Positions 8,574 to 14,439 of a DNA stretch of 52,150 bases are shown here, piece after piece. The notes under the pieces are model-generated. The model was not told the origin of the DNA and searched no databases. It worked only from the letters and a program-made list of their open reading frames with translations. Source of the DNA: Veillonella sp. VA139 (GTDB lineage Bacteria; Bacillota; Negativicutes; Veillonellales; Veillonellaceae). Within the stretch, counting starts at the first letter, position 1. Every line of letters begins with the position of its first letter. The position numbers were made by a program, and so were the translations under genes. The stretch lies in contig NZ_RQVL01000015.1 of the NCBI RefSeq assembly GCF_003992005.1, forward strand, positions 1 through 52,150, in the 5' to 3' direction.

Positions 8574-10184
8574 ATGGACGGATTGATACAACTTTCATTG
8601 CAATATGGACCCTATGTGGTCGTGGTAGGGATTATATTGTTATTTTTACTGTGTTGCTATTTCTTGTTTCGAGATGGTAAAAGCAACCAGAAACATACAA
8701 CACAGAGCACGACGCATGGTGATGCATATTACGAGCAACGGAGACGGAACTTTCAGAATCCCTATGCGCTGCGTGATGATATGTCAATAGAGTCGGTAGA
8801 AGAGAGTGCTCAACAGGGGGATTTGGTAGCATCTGAAGAAAGATCCCATGGACATATAGGGGCAATACATCCTACGGATGAGATTACAGTTACATCTGAT
8901 TTAAGCGATTATACGATGCCATTGCGGACGGCGGACTCCGCAGATTGGAATGAGTCGAAAGGCATTGTGTCCAGCGAATTGGTTCGTGCCGTTAGCGAAC
9001 AACCTTTAGAGGAAGCGGACGATGCAACTCGGATTATACCGAAGATTACTGATGAAACGTTGAGGGAATCTGACATATCAGAGATAGAAAGACCAAGTGT
9101 AGAGGAACCCCCTGTAGAAGAAGCAATCCCAGAAAGACCTGCTACAGAGGAGTCTTCCACAGCGGGCGGAACCACAGAGGGGCCAAACGTAGATGCAATA
9201 GCACCAGACAATACGGGGGCAACAGAAACAACTGTCGTAGACAAAGCAGTGGCGCAATATGTGTCTGCCTTTGGTATTTTGAACCCTCAGTCGGAGCAAC
9301 ATGCGAAATATATTACCGAGTATGTGCTGTCCCAATTGGGAGCTACATCGGAAGAAGAATTAGTTAGCCTATTAACCCATGTTGAAGTACAAGATAGTTT
9401 GTTAGACCTACAAAAAGCCTATGTGGCGAATCCCACAGAGTGGATGCGAGATTTGTTGACAGACACCTTCCGAGACGTAGTACAGCAACCGAGGTCTAGT
9501 ACCTTGTACTTGGTAGCAGTAGATGCCCTAAAGAGTCTCATGCAATTACAAAAAGGACATTTACAAGCTCTTGCATTGGCATTAATCTTGCAATACTCGA
9601 AAAATTCCAATAACTATTCCTTGGAACACTTTCAACATTATGTAGAAAGGTACCTAGAATCATTCCTTAGTGAATTGCCAACTCGAGACGACATGTACCA
9701 ACAATTGGAATATTTACGTTGCACATCGATGGGGAATGAAGTATCTTTTGAACAAATTCTGCGTAATTCCTATCCCCTAGTCTTTGACTATCGTGGGTTC
9801 ACCTATGAAGAACTAGACTATGTGATGCAGCAGGCGCCAGTGCGTGCATCGATTACCGTGGAGAGTCTCAATTCATCTTCGTTGCAACTGGCTGCCATAG
9901 ATGAATACATGTTGCCAAACTTGTACCAACGGGCAGGCATTACGGATCAAGACACGCAACAAGCACTGACACAATTGGCGTACAGCAAACCATTCGATTG
10001 GGCGCACAGCTCCTTTGATGACGTGTTAGAACGCATCTCCCCAGTCTTGCTCAACCTATGCCACACCTACAATCGCATACCTTTGTGCCGATTGAATCTA
10101 ACGCTGTTGGGACTGTACCTAGGACGAGGCATGGTGAAAGCCACCATCAACGAACATTTCGACATCTCGCCGTGGTTTAACTAA
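8574..10184 (+). CDS. Unrecognised membrane-anchored protein
   Basis: A 536-residue protein I cannot assign to a family. One N-terminal membrane helix (about residues 12-33, YVVVVGIILLFLLCCYFLF) is followed by a basic segment and a long acidic, Glu/Pro/Thr-rich, probably disordered linker (about 95-220). The C-terminal half (about 220-536) is predicted helical, without enzyme motifs that I recognise. By the positive-inside rule the linker and helical domain would face the cytoplasm. CGGAGG lies 6 nt before the ATG. It stands alone between the tRNA operon region and a terminator at 10203, with no operon partner. Possibly a cell-envelope or scaffold protein, but that is speculation. Confidence 0.75.
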   Translation: MDGLIQLSLQYGPYVVVVGIILLFLLCCYFLFRDGKSNQKHTTQSTTHGDAYYEQRRRNFQNPYALRDDMSIESVEESAQQGDLVASEERSHGHIGAIHPTDEITVTSDLSDYTMPLRTADSADWNESKGIVSSELVRAVSEQPLEEADDATRIIPKITDETLRESDISEIERPSVEEPPVEEAIPERPATEESSTAGGTTEGPNVDAIAPDNTGATETTVVDKAVAQYVSAFGILNPQSEQHAKYITEYVLSQLGATSEEELVSLLTHVEVQDSLLDLQKAYVANPTEWMRDLLTDTFRDVVQQPRSSTLYLVAVDALKSLMQLQKGHLQALALALILQYSKNSNNYSLEHFQHYVERYLESFLSELPTRDDMYQQLEYLRCTSMGNEVSFEQILRNSYPLVFDYRGFTYEELDYVMQQAPVRASITVESLNSSSLQLAAIDEYMLPNLYQRAGITDQDTQQALTQLAYSKPFDWAHSSFDDVLERISPVLLNLCHTYNRIPLCRLNLTLLGLYLGRGMVKATINEHFDISPWFN

Positions 10185-10202
10185 CAACATAGACATGATA
10201 CA

Positions 10203-10238
10203 TTCACACAATCCAGTCTTGGGTTGTGTGAATTTTAA
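10203..10238 (+). terminator. Terminator (family of three similar hairpins)
   Basis: Arms TTCACACAATCC and GGGTTGTGTGAA with a T-rich tail. Similar CACACAATCC...GGTTGTGTG hairpins recur at 12939 and 13779, so this is a local repeated terminator type. Confidence 0.8.
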
Positions 10239-10303
10239 TATTGCTATATATCTAAACTTGGACGTATAAAGATTCTCTAGTGATATAAAATGAGAGTAAT
10301 GTA

Positions 10304-10333
10304 TTGGTAAGTAAAGATTAGATGTGATATACT
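10304..10333 (+). promoter_or_regulatory. Promoter of the AbiL-like ATPase gene
   Basis: TTGGTA (10304-10309), 18 bp, TATACT (10328-10333) with an extended -10 TGA before it. A short hairpin AAAACGA/TCGTTTT with a T run follows at 10338-10356, just before the AAGGAGGTG ribosome binding site, and may act as a weak attenuator. Confidence 0.55.
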
Positions 10334-10370
10334 GAATAAAACGAAAACTCGTTTTTAAGGAGGTGTAACT

Positions 10371-11600
10371 ATGCTTATATCTGTAGAGGTTGAAAACTTT
10401 AGGTCCTTTTATGGTAGGACTGTATTTTCTATGGAAACTGGGTCGAGATTACGGTCATATACTACAACCAATACTCATAGATGTAAAAGCTTAAAACTCT
10501 TAAAGTCTGCTTTTATTTTTGGTGGGAATGCGAATGGTAAAACAAATGTAATGAGTATTTTCTACTTATTAAAAGCACTTATCGTACATCCTACAATGTC
10601 CGAGCTTGAAGGGTTGATAACAGATACTTTTGCAGGAGATTCTAGACCAACATATTTTCTTGTAACATTTTTTAAAAATAATAAGATTTTCACCTATGAA
10701 TTGAAGTATGATGAAGAGCACGTTATAAAGGAATCGTTACTAGTAAATGACCGTGTAATTTTTTCTAGAAATAACGATGAAGTAGTTTTACCTGAATCAC
10801 TAATGGCATTAAGGGCAACGATACGAAAAAATCAATTGCTACTGTTTTTTGCTCAAACTAATAATATTTTAGAAGCAAAAGAGGCTTATGAATGGTTTGT
10901 GCTAGACATAGTTATACCTAATACAAATGAGATAGACCTTTCCATTCTAAAAGAGTTAAAACAAAATAAGGAATTAAAGAAGAAACTAATATCATTTCTA
11001 CAGGCTGCAGACTTTAATATTTTAGATGTTGATGTGCGTGAACGGGTAACTAAAGTACCGAGTACGGTTTCTCTTACACTAGATAATGATAACCCTGAAT
11101 TGAAAGCAGGAGAGCTTGTGGAACGAAAAGTAGCGGAAATCTATTGTACACATCAACGAAGTCAGGATGATATATTTGTATTAAACTTATCTGAAGAAAG
11201 CGCAGGTACTAAAATATTTTTAATACTAGCTACGTATATTTTGAGAGATTTTGACAGAAATACGGTTTTTTTAATTGACGAATTTGATGCCTCATTGCAT
11301 AGCAAGTTGACAGAAGTTTTGCTAAAACTATTTAATCAATGGAATAAAAAAAGTCAATTCATAGTAACTACCCACTCATTTGACTTAATGGATAAAAACT
11401 TGCGTCCTGATCAAATTTATTTTGTAGAAAAAGATAGATTTGGTAAAAGTGAACTATATAGCCTGTTTGACTTTGATGACATTGCATTGAAACGTCATGA
11501 TTATAAATATAAACGGAGATACTTGCAAGGTATTTATGGTGCTGATCAAATTATTAATGAGTCTGCTATTGCAGAAACATTAGGAGTAGATTATGAGTAG
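10371..11600 (+). CDS. AAA/ABC-type ATPase of an AbiL / RloA-like defence system
   Basis: A 409-residue ATPase. N-terminal VEVENFRSFYGRTVFSM is typical of SMC/RecF-like and abortive-infection ATPases. Walker A is GGNANGKTN (residues 51-59). An ABC-signature-like LSEESAGTK lies near 273, Walker B NTVFLIDEFDASLHSKL near 298-314, and a switch His in VTTHSFDLMD near 335. Family members paired with RloB are known as AbiL or RloAB-type anti-phage systems, where the ATPase is thought to sense infection and the partner to act as effector. The partner here begins in the overlapping ATGAGTAG but is broken, so the system is probably non-functional unless the ATPase acts alone. Strong AAGGAGGTG ribosome binding site. 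More AT-rich than the flanking genes. Confidence 0.85.
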   Translation: MLISVEVENFRSFYGRTVFSMETGSRLRSYTTTNTHRCKSLKLLKSAFIFGGNANGKTNVMSIFYLLKALIVHPTMSELEGLITDTFAGDSRPTYFLVTFFKNNKIFTYELKYDEEHVIKESLLVNDRVIFSRNNDEVVLPESLMALRATIRKNQLLLFFAQTNNILEAKEAYEWFVLDIVIPNTNEIDLSILKELKQNKELKKKLISFLQAADFNILDVDVRERVTKVPSTVSLTLDNDNPELKAGELVERKVAEIYCTHQRSQDDIFVLNLSEESAGTKIFLILATYILRDFDRNTVFLIDEFDASLHSKLTEVLLKLFNQWNKKSQFIVTTHSFDLMDKNLRPDQIYFVEKDRFGKSELYSLFDFDDIALKRHDYKYKRRYLQGIYGADQIINESAIAETLGVDYE

Positions 11601-11873
11601 AGGGTGTTTTTTTCTAATTCTGCTTTTGAAGTATGGTTACTAGCACACTTTGAGAGTATTACGAGGGGACTACTTTCAGCAAATGAGTTAAAGAGACGAT
11701 TGTCCAATTATTTGCGAGGAGAATATAAAAAAGGTGATAAAGCACAGTTAAGTGCTATAGTGGATCATTTTGAAGAAGCTATTGTAAATACAAGAAACGT
11801 AAGTGATTTGTCGTATCATACGCAGTGTACCAATGTGGGGAATTTATGCCAGAGTATACATGGAGACTTATAA
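11593..11873 (+). pseudogene. RloB-like (AbiLii) effector, internally deleted and frameshifted
   Basis: The expected RloB start overlaps the ATPase stop (ATGAGTAG at 11593-11600). In that frame the peptide reads MSRGCFFLILLLKYGY and stops. The C-terminal part of a RloB protein resumes in another frame at 11604 as VFFSNSAFEVWLLAHFES, matching the family motif S-N-x-x-F-E-x-W-L-L-x-H-F, and continues to 11873. Normal RloB proteins are roughly 200 residues or more, so well over half the protein is missing. A T7 run sits at the junction. A GTG at 11604 could in theory start an 89-residue product, but it lacks a good ribosome binding site. Confidence 0.78.
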
Positions 11874-11887
11874 TTAACCTCCTTGTC

Positions 11888-11916
11888 TTGACATGGATAG
11901 GACCACTGCCTATAAT
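11888..11916 (+). promoter_or_regulatory. Perfect consensus promoter of the DUF3791/DUF3990 operon
   Basis: TTGACA (11888-11893), exactly 17 bp, TATAAT (11911-11916): an ideal sigma-70/SigA promoter. Transcription would start near 11923. An upstream ATG at 11893 lies inside the -35 box and cannot be the gene start. Confidence 0.85.
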
Positions 11917-11931
11917 GAAAGTATAACATTA

Positions 11932-11958
11932 GGTCAGGCAATACACCTGACCCTTTTT
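11932..11958 (+). terminator. Attenuator-like hairpin between promoter and first gene
   Basis: GGTCAGG (11932-11938) and CCTGACC (11946-11952) form a 7-bp stem with a 7-nt loop followed by CTTTTT. It starts about 10 nt after the predicted transcription start and ends just before the TAGGAG ribosome binding site, so it would limit read-through from the strong promoter. Confidence 0.65.
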
Positions 11959-11973
11959 ACTAGGAGAATGACG

Positions 11974-12264
11974 ATGAATGCATGCATGCAGTTGGGTATT
12001 GATGGGAATAGCCAAGAGTTTAAAGAACTAGAGTTTGCTGTGTTCTGCATTGAGAACATAGCCAAGCATTTGGGGATAGATGGTACAACGGCCTATGACC
12101 TACTAGCAAGGCGAACCGATGCCTTACAAAATTATATTATCCCCTGCTACGATGTGCTGCACACACAGGGTAAAGACTATATCGTCGAAGATATCATGAT
12201 GTATTTATATAAGCGAGGTGTTGGAAGTGCAAGTATACCACGGGTCTTACATGGAAGTTTCTAA
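11974..12264 (+). CDS. DUF3791 family protein (first copy)
   Basis: About 96 residues from ATG 11974, chosen because AGGAG lies 7 nt upstream and the -35 box and terminator rule out earlier starts. The core (EFKELEFAVFCIENIAKHLG, then YDLLARRTDALQNYI and EDIMMYLYKRG) resembles the DUF3791 family: small helical proteins commonly found beside DUF3990 genes. The 3' end overlaps the start of the DUF3990 gene, so the two are translationally coupled. A second, divergent DUF3791-like protein closes the operon. The arrangement suggests an antitoxin or accessory partner of the DUF3990 protein, but this is inference. Cytosolic, no catalytic motif seen. Confidence 0.7.
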   Translation: MNACMQLGIDGNSQEFKELEFAVFCIENIAKHLGIDGTTAYDLLARRTDALQNYIIPCYDVLHTQGKDYIVEDIMMYLYKRGVGSASIPRVLHGSF

Positions 12265-12697
12265 GCCAGACTTACAGCACTCCAGAGAGAAAGTTGATTT
12301 TGGAAAAGGTTTTTATGTAACTCCTATCTACGAACAAGCAGAACAGTGGGCAAAACGACTTTGTAAGAATACAGGTAGTGGTGTTGTATCAATCTATAAC
12401 TTTAATGAACAGCATCTAGATCATCTAAAGGTATTGACCTTTGAAACCTATTCAGAAGAATGGTTGGATTTTATCCTGCAATGTCGTCGTTGCCAAGATA
12501 CGACGGACTACGATATTGTAATTGGTGGCGTAGCTAATGATAGAGTGTTTAATACAGTGGAGTTATATTTTGATGGATTAATTGATAAGTTAGAAGCGAT
12601 TAAACGATTAAGATATGAAGAAAACAACTTGCAGATTACTTTTAGAACGGATCGAGCGTTAAGTTATTTAAGATTTGAAAGTAGTGTAAACATATGA
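12218..12697 (+). CDS. DUF3990 family protein (ADP-ribosyltransferase-like fold)
   Basis: About 157-159 residues. The start is uncertain: GTG 12218, TTG 12221, or GTG 12227 with GAGGTG 6 nt upstream; the last would give an N-terminus VQVYHGS. Residues are numbered from 12218. Motifs fit DUF3990, a family placed in the ADP-ribosyltransferase fold: YHGS at 7-10 (His for NAD binding), DFGKGFYVT at 27-35 (Tyr stacking on nicotinamide), IGGVANDRVFNTV in the middle and LQITFRT near the C-terminus as the third motif. Such folds are often toxins that modify nucleic acids or proteins. It overlaps the upstream DUF3791 gene and shares ATGA with the downstream one, so all three are made together. Confidence 0.72.
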   Translation: MLEVQVYHGSYMEVSKPDLQHSREKVDFGKGFYVTPIYEQAEQWAKRLCKNTGSGVVSIYNFNEQHLDHLKVLTFETYSEEWLDFILQCRRCQDTTDYDIVIGGVANDRVFNTVELYFDGLIDKLEAIKRLRYEENNLQITFRTDRALSYLRFESSVNI

Positions 12698-12921
12698 GAG
12701 CCCATCCAGTTTTGTTACAAAGAAAGTATGCTCGCGTGATTGCCTTATTAGCGGAGCGATTGCAGGTGTCTATGCTAGAGGCGATGGACGTGTTCTATCA
12801 TTCCTATACCTATGAAATGATGCGACAAGGAATTGCAGATATGCACTGTCAAGGGGAGTTCTATTTGATAGAAGAAATCCTAGATGAGTTGAAAGTAGCT
12901 CAAGACAGTGATGAACAATAG
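12694..12921 (+). CDS. DUF3791 family protein (second copy)
   Basis: 75 residues. The ATG overlaps the stop of the DUF3990 gene (ATGA, 12694-12697), indicating translational coupling. KYARVIALLAERLQVSMLEA and the C-terminal GEFYLIEEILDEL match the DUF3791 pattern of a helical N-terminus and a final LIEEILDEL-type helix. The two DUF3791 proteins of this operon are only distantly alike, so they probably play different roles around the DUF3990 protein. The last codons and stop of this gene are duplicated at 13738-13765, 840 bp further on. Confidence 0.68.
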   Translation: MRAHPVLLQRKYARVIALLAERLQVSMLEAMDVFYHSYTYEMMRQGIADMHCQGEFYLIEEILDELKVAQDSDEQ

Positions 12922-12968
12922 AATACATTCGTAGAAATCACACAATCCGGTCCTGGGTTGTGTGAATC
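12894..12968 (+). repeat. Direct repeat copy 1: gene tail plus terminator
   Basis: The last codons of the second DUF3791 gene, its stop and the following hairpin. Copy 2 is at 13738-13813. The shared core includes CAGTGATGAACAATAGAATA-type sequence and CACACAATCC. The 770 bp between the copies hold two gene fragments. Confidence 0.8.
12939..12966 (+). terminator. Terminator of the DUF3791/DUF3990 operon
   Basis: TCACACAATCC / GGGTTGTGTGA stem; the T tail has been replaced by the junction sequence ATCTTTATATTTG, so termination may be weak. Confidence 0.6.
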
Positions 12969-12984
12969 TTTATATTTGCTTATA

Positions 12985-13578
12985 CCTTTAACCGTTTCCA
13001 ATACATTGGCTCATAGGGATTATTCAAGTGGGTATCCTGCAAAGATGATTATTGATGATGAGAAAATTACTGTTGAAAACAGCAACTTGGCTCATGGTAT
13101 GGGAGCATTAGACTTGCAGAAATTTGAGCCATTTCCTAAAAACCCTGCTATATCAAAGGTATTTAGAGAAATAGGTCTTGCTGATGAATTAGGTTCAGGA
13201 ATGAGAAATACCTACAAGTACACACAGCTGTATTCAGGACAAAATCCGCTATTTGAGGAAGGAGATATATTCAGAACGGTAATTCCTTTGAAGAAGATAG
13301 CGACGCAAAAGGTGGGTGGCGGGAATGTCCCTCACGATGTCCCTCACAGTGTCCCTCACGATGTCGTTCAGGGTGTCGTTCACGATGTCGCTCACGATAA
13401 GATAATCCTCGCAGAGTTTATCAAAGAAAAAGTAAGAAGCAATGATAGGATTACAAGAAAGGCTATTGCAGATGAAGCTGGAGTTAGCGTAAAGACTATT
13501 GAAAGAGCTATAAAGGAAATAGATAATTTGCAATATGTAGGTAGTGGAAATAATGGTCGTTGGGAACTTAACGAGTAA
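12985..13578 (+). pseudogene. 3' fragment of an AlbA/HATPase_c_4-type ATP-binding regulator
   Basis: The frame is homologous from about SNTLAHRDYSSGYPAKM onward. This is the GHKL-type ATPase part (HATPase_c_4) of Schlafen/AlbA-type putative regulators, with NPAISKVFREIG and DELGSGMRNTYKY, followed by a winged-helix tail (AIADEAGVSVKTIERAIKEI). Full proteins of this type are usually over 400 residues with an N-terminal AlbA_2 domain, missing here. The reading frame nominally opens inside the terminator hairpin at 12958 (TTG) without a ribosome binding site, so it is almost certainly not translated as such. It sits between the two copies of a duplicated gene tail. GC content and style match accessory DNA. 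Confidence 0.75.
13327..13398 (+). repeat. Six tandem 12-bp repeats within the regulator fragment
   Basis: Units GTCCCTCACGAT, GTCCCTCACAGT, GTCCCTCACGAT, GTCGTTCAGGGT, GTCGTTCACGAT and GTCGCTCACGAT encode VPHD/VPHS/VPHD/VVQG/VVHD/VAHD. They form a linker between the ATPase and winged-helix parts. Short in-frame repeats of this kind vary in number easily. Confidence 0.85.
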
Positions 13579-13584
13579 AAGTAA

Positions 13585-13741
13585 GTGAGTAAATCCTCTA
13601 TGCATTCTTTCAAGATGTGGACTGTTATATTCAATTACTCATGTATAGACAAATCGATCAAGAGAATCTTCTGTACGGAATTGTTCTTTTCGCTTTGTAT
13701 ACCGCTTTAAATGCTTGTTGAAGTTTTCAATAATATTAGTA
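13585..13741 (-). mobile_element. C-terminal remnant of an IS256-like (mutator type) transposase
   Basis: Read on the minus strand from 13739: TNIIENFNKHLKRYTKRKEQ, then FRTEDSLDRFVYT, an in-frame TGA, then VIEYNSPHLERMHRGF. The block N-x-x-E-x-x-N-x-x-L-K-R-x-T-x-x-K-E-Q-F-x-x-E-x-S-L-x-R is characteristic of the C-terminus of IS256-family transposases. The stop codon and the loss of everything upstream show it is dead. No IS ends recognised. Its edge coincides with the second copy of the duplicated gene tail. Confidence 0.75.
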
Positions 13742-13813
13742 ACTCAAGGTAGTGATGAACAATAGAATACATCGACAGCTCACACAATCCCACCCCCAGG
13801 TTGTGTGAGTTTT
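13738..13813 (+). repeat. Direct repeat copy 2: duplicated gene tail plus terminator
   Basis: Repeats 12894-12968 with few changes, including GSDEQ-stop codons in the original frame and the CACACAATCC hairpin. It begins exactly where the transposase remnant ends. Confidence 0.8.
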
Positions 13814-13817
13814 TTGT
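13779..13817 (+). terminator. Rho-independent terminator
   Basis: CTCACACAACC-type stem (CTCACACAATCC / GGTTGTGTGAG) followed by six Ts; third member of the local hairpin family. Confidence 0.8.
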
Positions 13818-13944
13818 GTTATAAGCCACTAACCCATTTTGGTTTAAAACTTACTTTCATATATTGTGCACCAAGGAAATGTAATTTTTTCTTATAATTA
13901 TAACAAGAAAAAGTTATAAAAATTGAAAAAATGCTTTAAAAATC

Positions 13945-13954
13945 GGGGGGGGGG
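13945..13954 (+). repeat. G10 homopolymer upstream of the adhesin gene
   Basis: Ten consecutive Gs in an otherwise AT-rich intergenic region, 342 bp before the adhesin ATG. Tracts of this length are prone to slipped-strand changes. The 480 bp between 13818 and 14295 hold no other gene apart from a possible 25-codon leader frame. Confidence 0.95.
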
Positions 13955-13987
13955 TACTACGTAAAAAATAATGGTTATTTATTAAGA

Positions 13988-14078
13988 TATAATCTGCTTT
14001 CAAAGGTTGCAAAATGTGTAAAAGAATAAGGATTTTTACGTATAAGTACTACAAAATGCTACCATATTGGTGTATAAT
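13988..14078 (+). promoter_or_regulatory. Candidate adhesin promoters
   Basis: Two TATAAT boxes, at 13988-13993 and 14073-14078, lie downstream of the G tract. Neither has a good -35 at 16-18 bp. If the first is used, the G tract is centred near -50; if the second, near -130. The resulting leader would be 200-300 nt. Confidence 0.4.
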
Positions 14079-14141
14079 AAAATCCAAAGAGTAAAAATTT
14101 GTTGTATAGTATGTATCGTTGCTGTAGAAAGAGGTAAGGCA

Positions 14142-14219
14142 ATGAAAATGTGTGTTAAAAATGTCACAACTGGAGGGAACGAATCCAAGAAGATATACAA
14201 TGAATACAAAATAGAATAG
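14142..14219 (+). CDS. Possible 25-residue leader peptide before the adhesin
   Basis: ATG 14142 with AGAGG about 8 nt upstream, 25 codons to TAG (MKMCVKNVTTGGNESKKIYN...). No homology recognised and it is hydrophilic. It lies in the long adhesin leader; it may be chance. Confidence 0.25.
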   Translation: MKMCVKNVTTGGNESKKIYNEYKIE

Positions 14220-14295
14220 GTCTGGAATTTATGAAACAGATCGTAAGAAACAGTATGTAATGGAATGTGGATATGACTAGTTGTATGGAGGTTCT

Positions 14296-14439
14296 ATGAA
14301 ATCTAGCCAAATATTTTTAGAATGTGAACGATTTCTGAAACGTGCCCTCAAGGATAAAGGGCGATATAGCAAAGGGGCTGTTATTGCCTTCTTGATTACA
14401 GGGGGAATTGGCATTGCTGTGCCAACAGCTGTACATGCG
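14296..14439 (+). other. Extended signal peptide of the adhesin
   Basis: Residues 1-48: a charged extension (KRALKDKGRYSKG), a hydrophobic core AVIAFLITGGIGIAVP and a likely cut after AVHA. Long, charged N-regions of this kind are typical of very large autotransporters and slow export. Confidence 0.75.

Noticed and set aside
11893-11973. Upstream start for the first DUF3791 gene
   Set aside because: The ATG lies in the -35 box of a perfect promoter and upstream of a terminator-like hairpin; the ATG at 11974 has a proper ribosome binding site.
13249-13605. 118-codon minus-strand frame opposite the regulator fragment
   Set aside because: Only its first few residues belong to the transposase remnant; the rest is the shadow of the plus-strand fragment and its 12-bp repeats.
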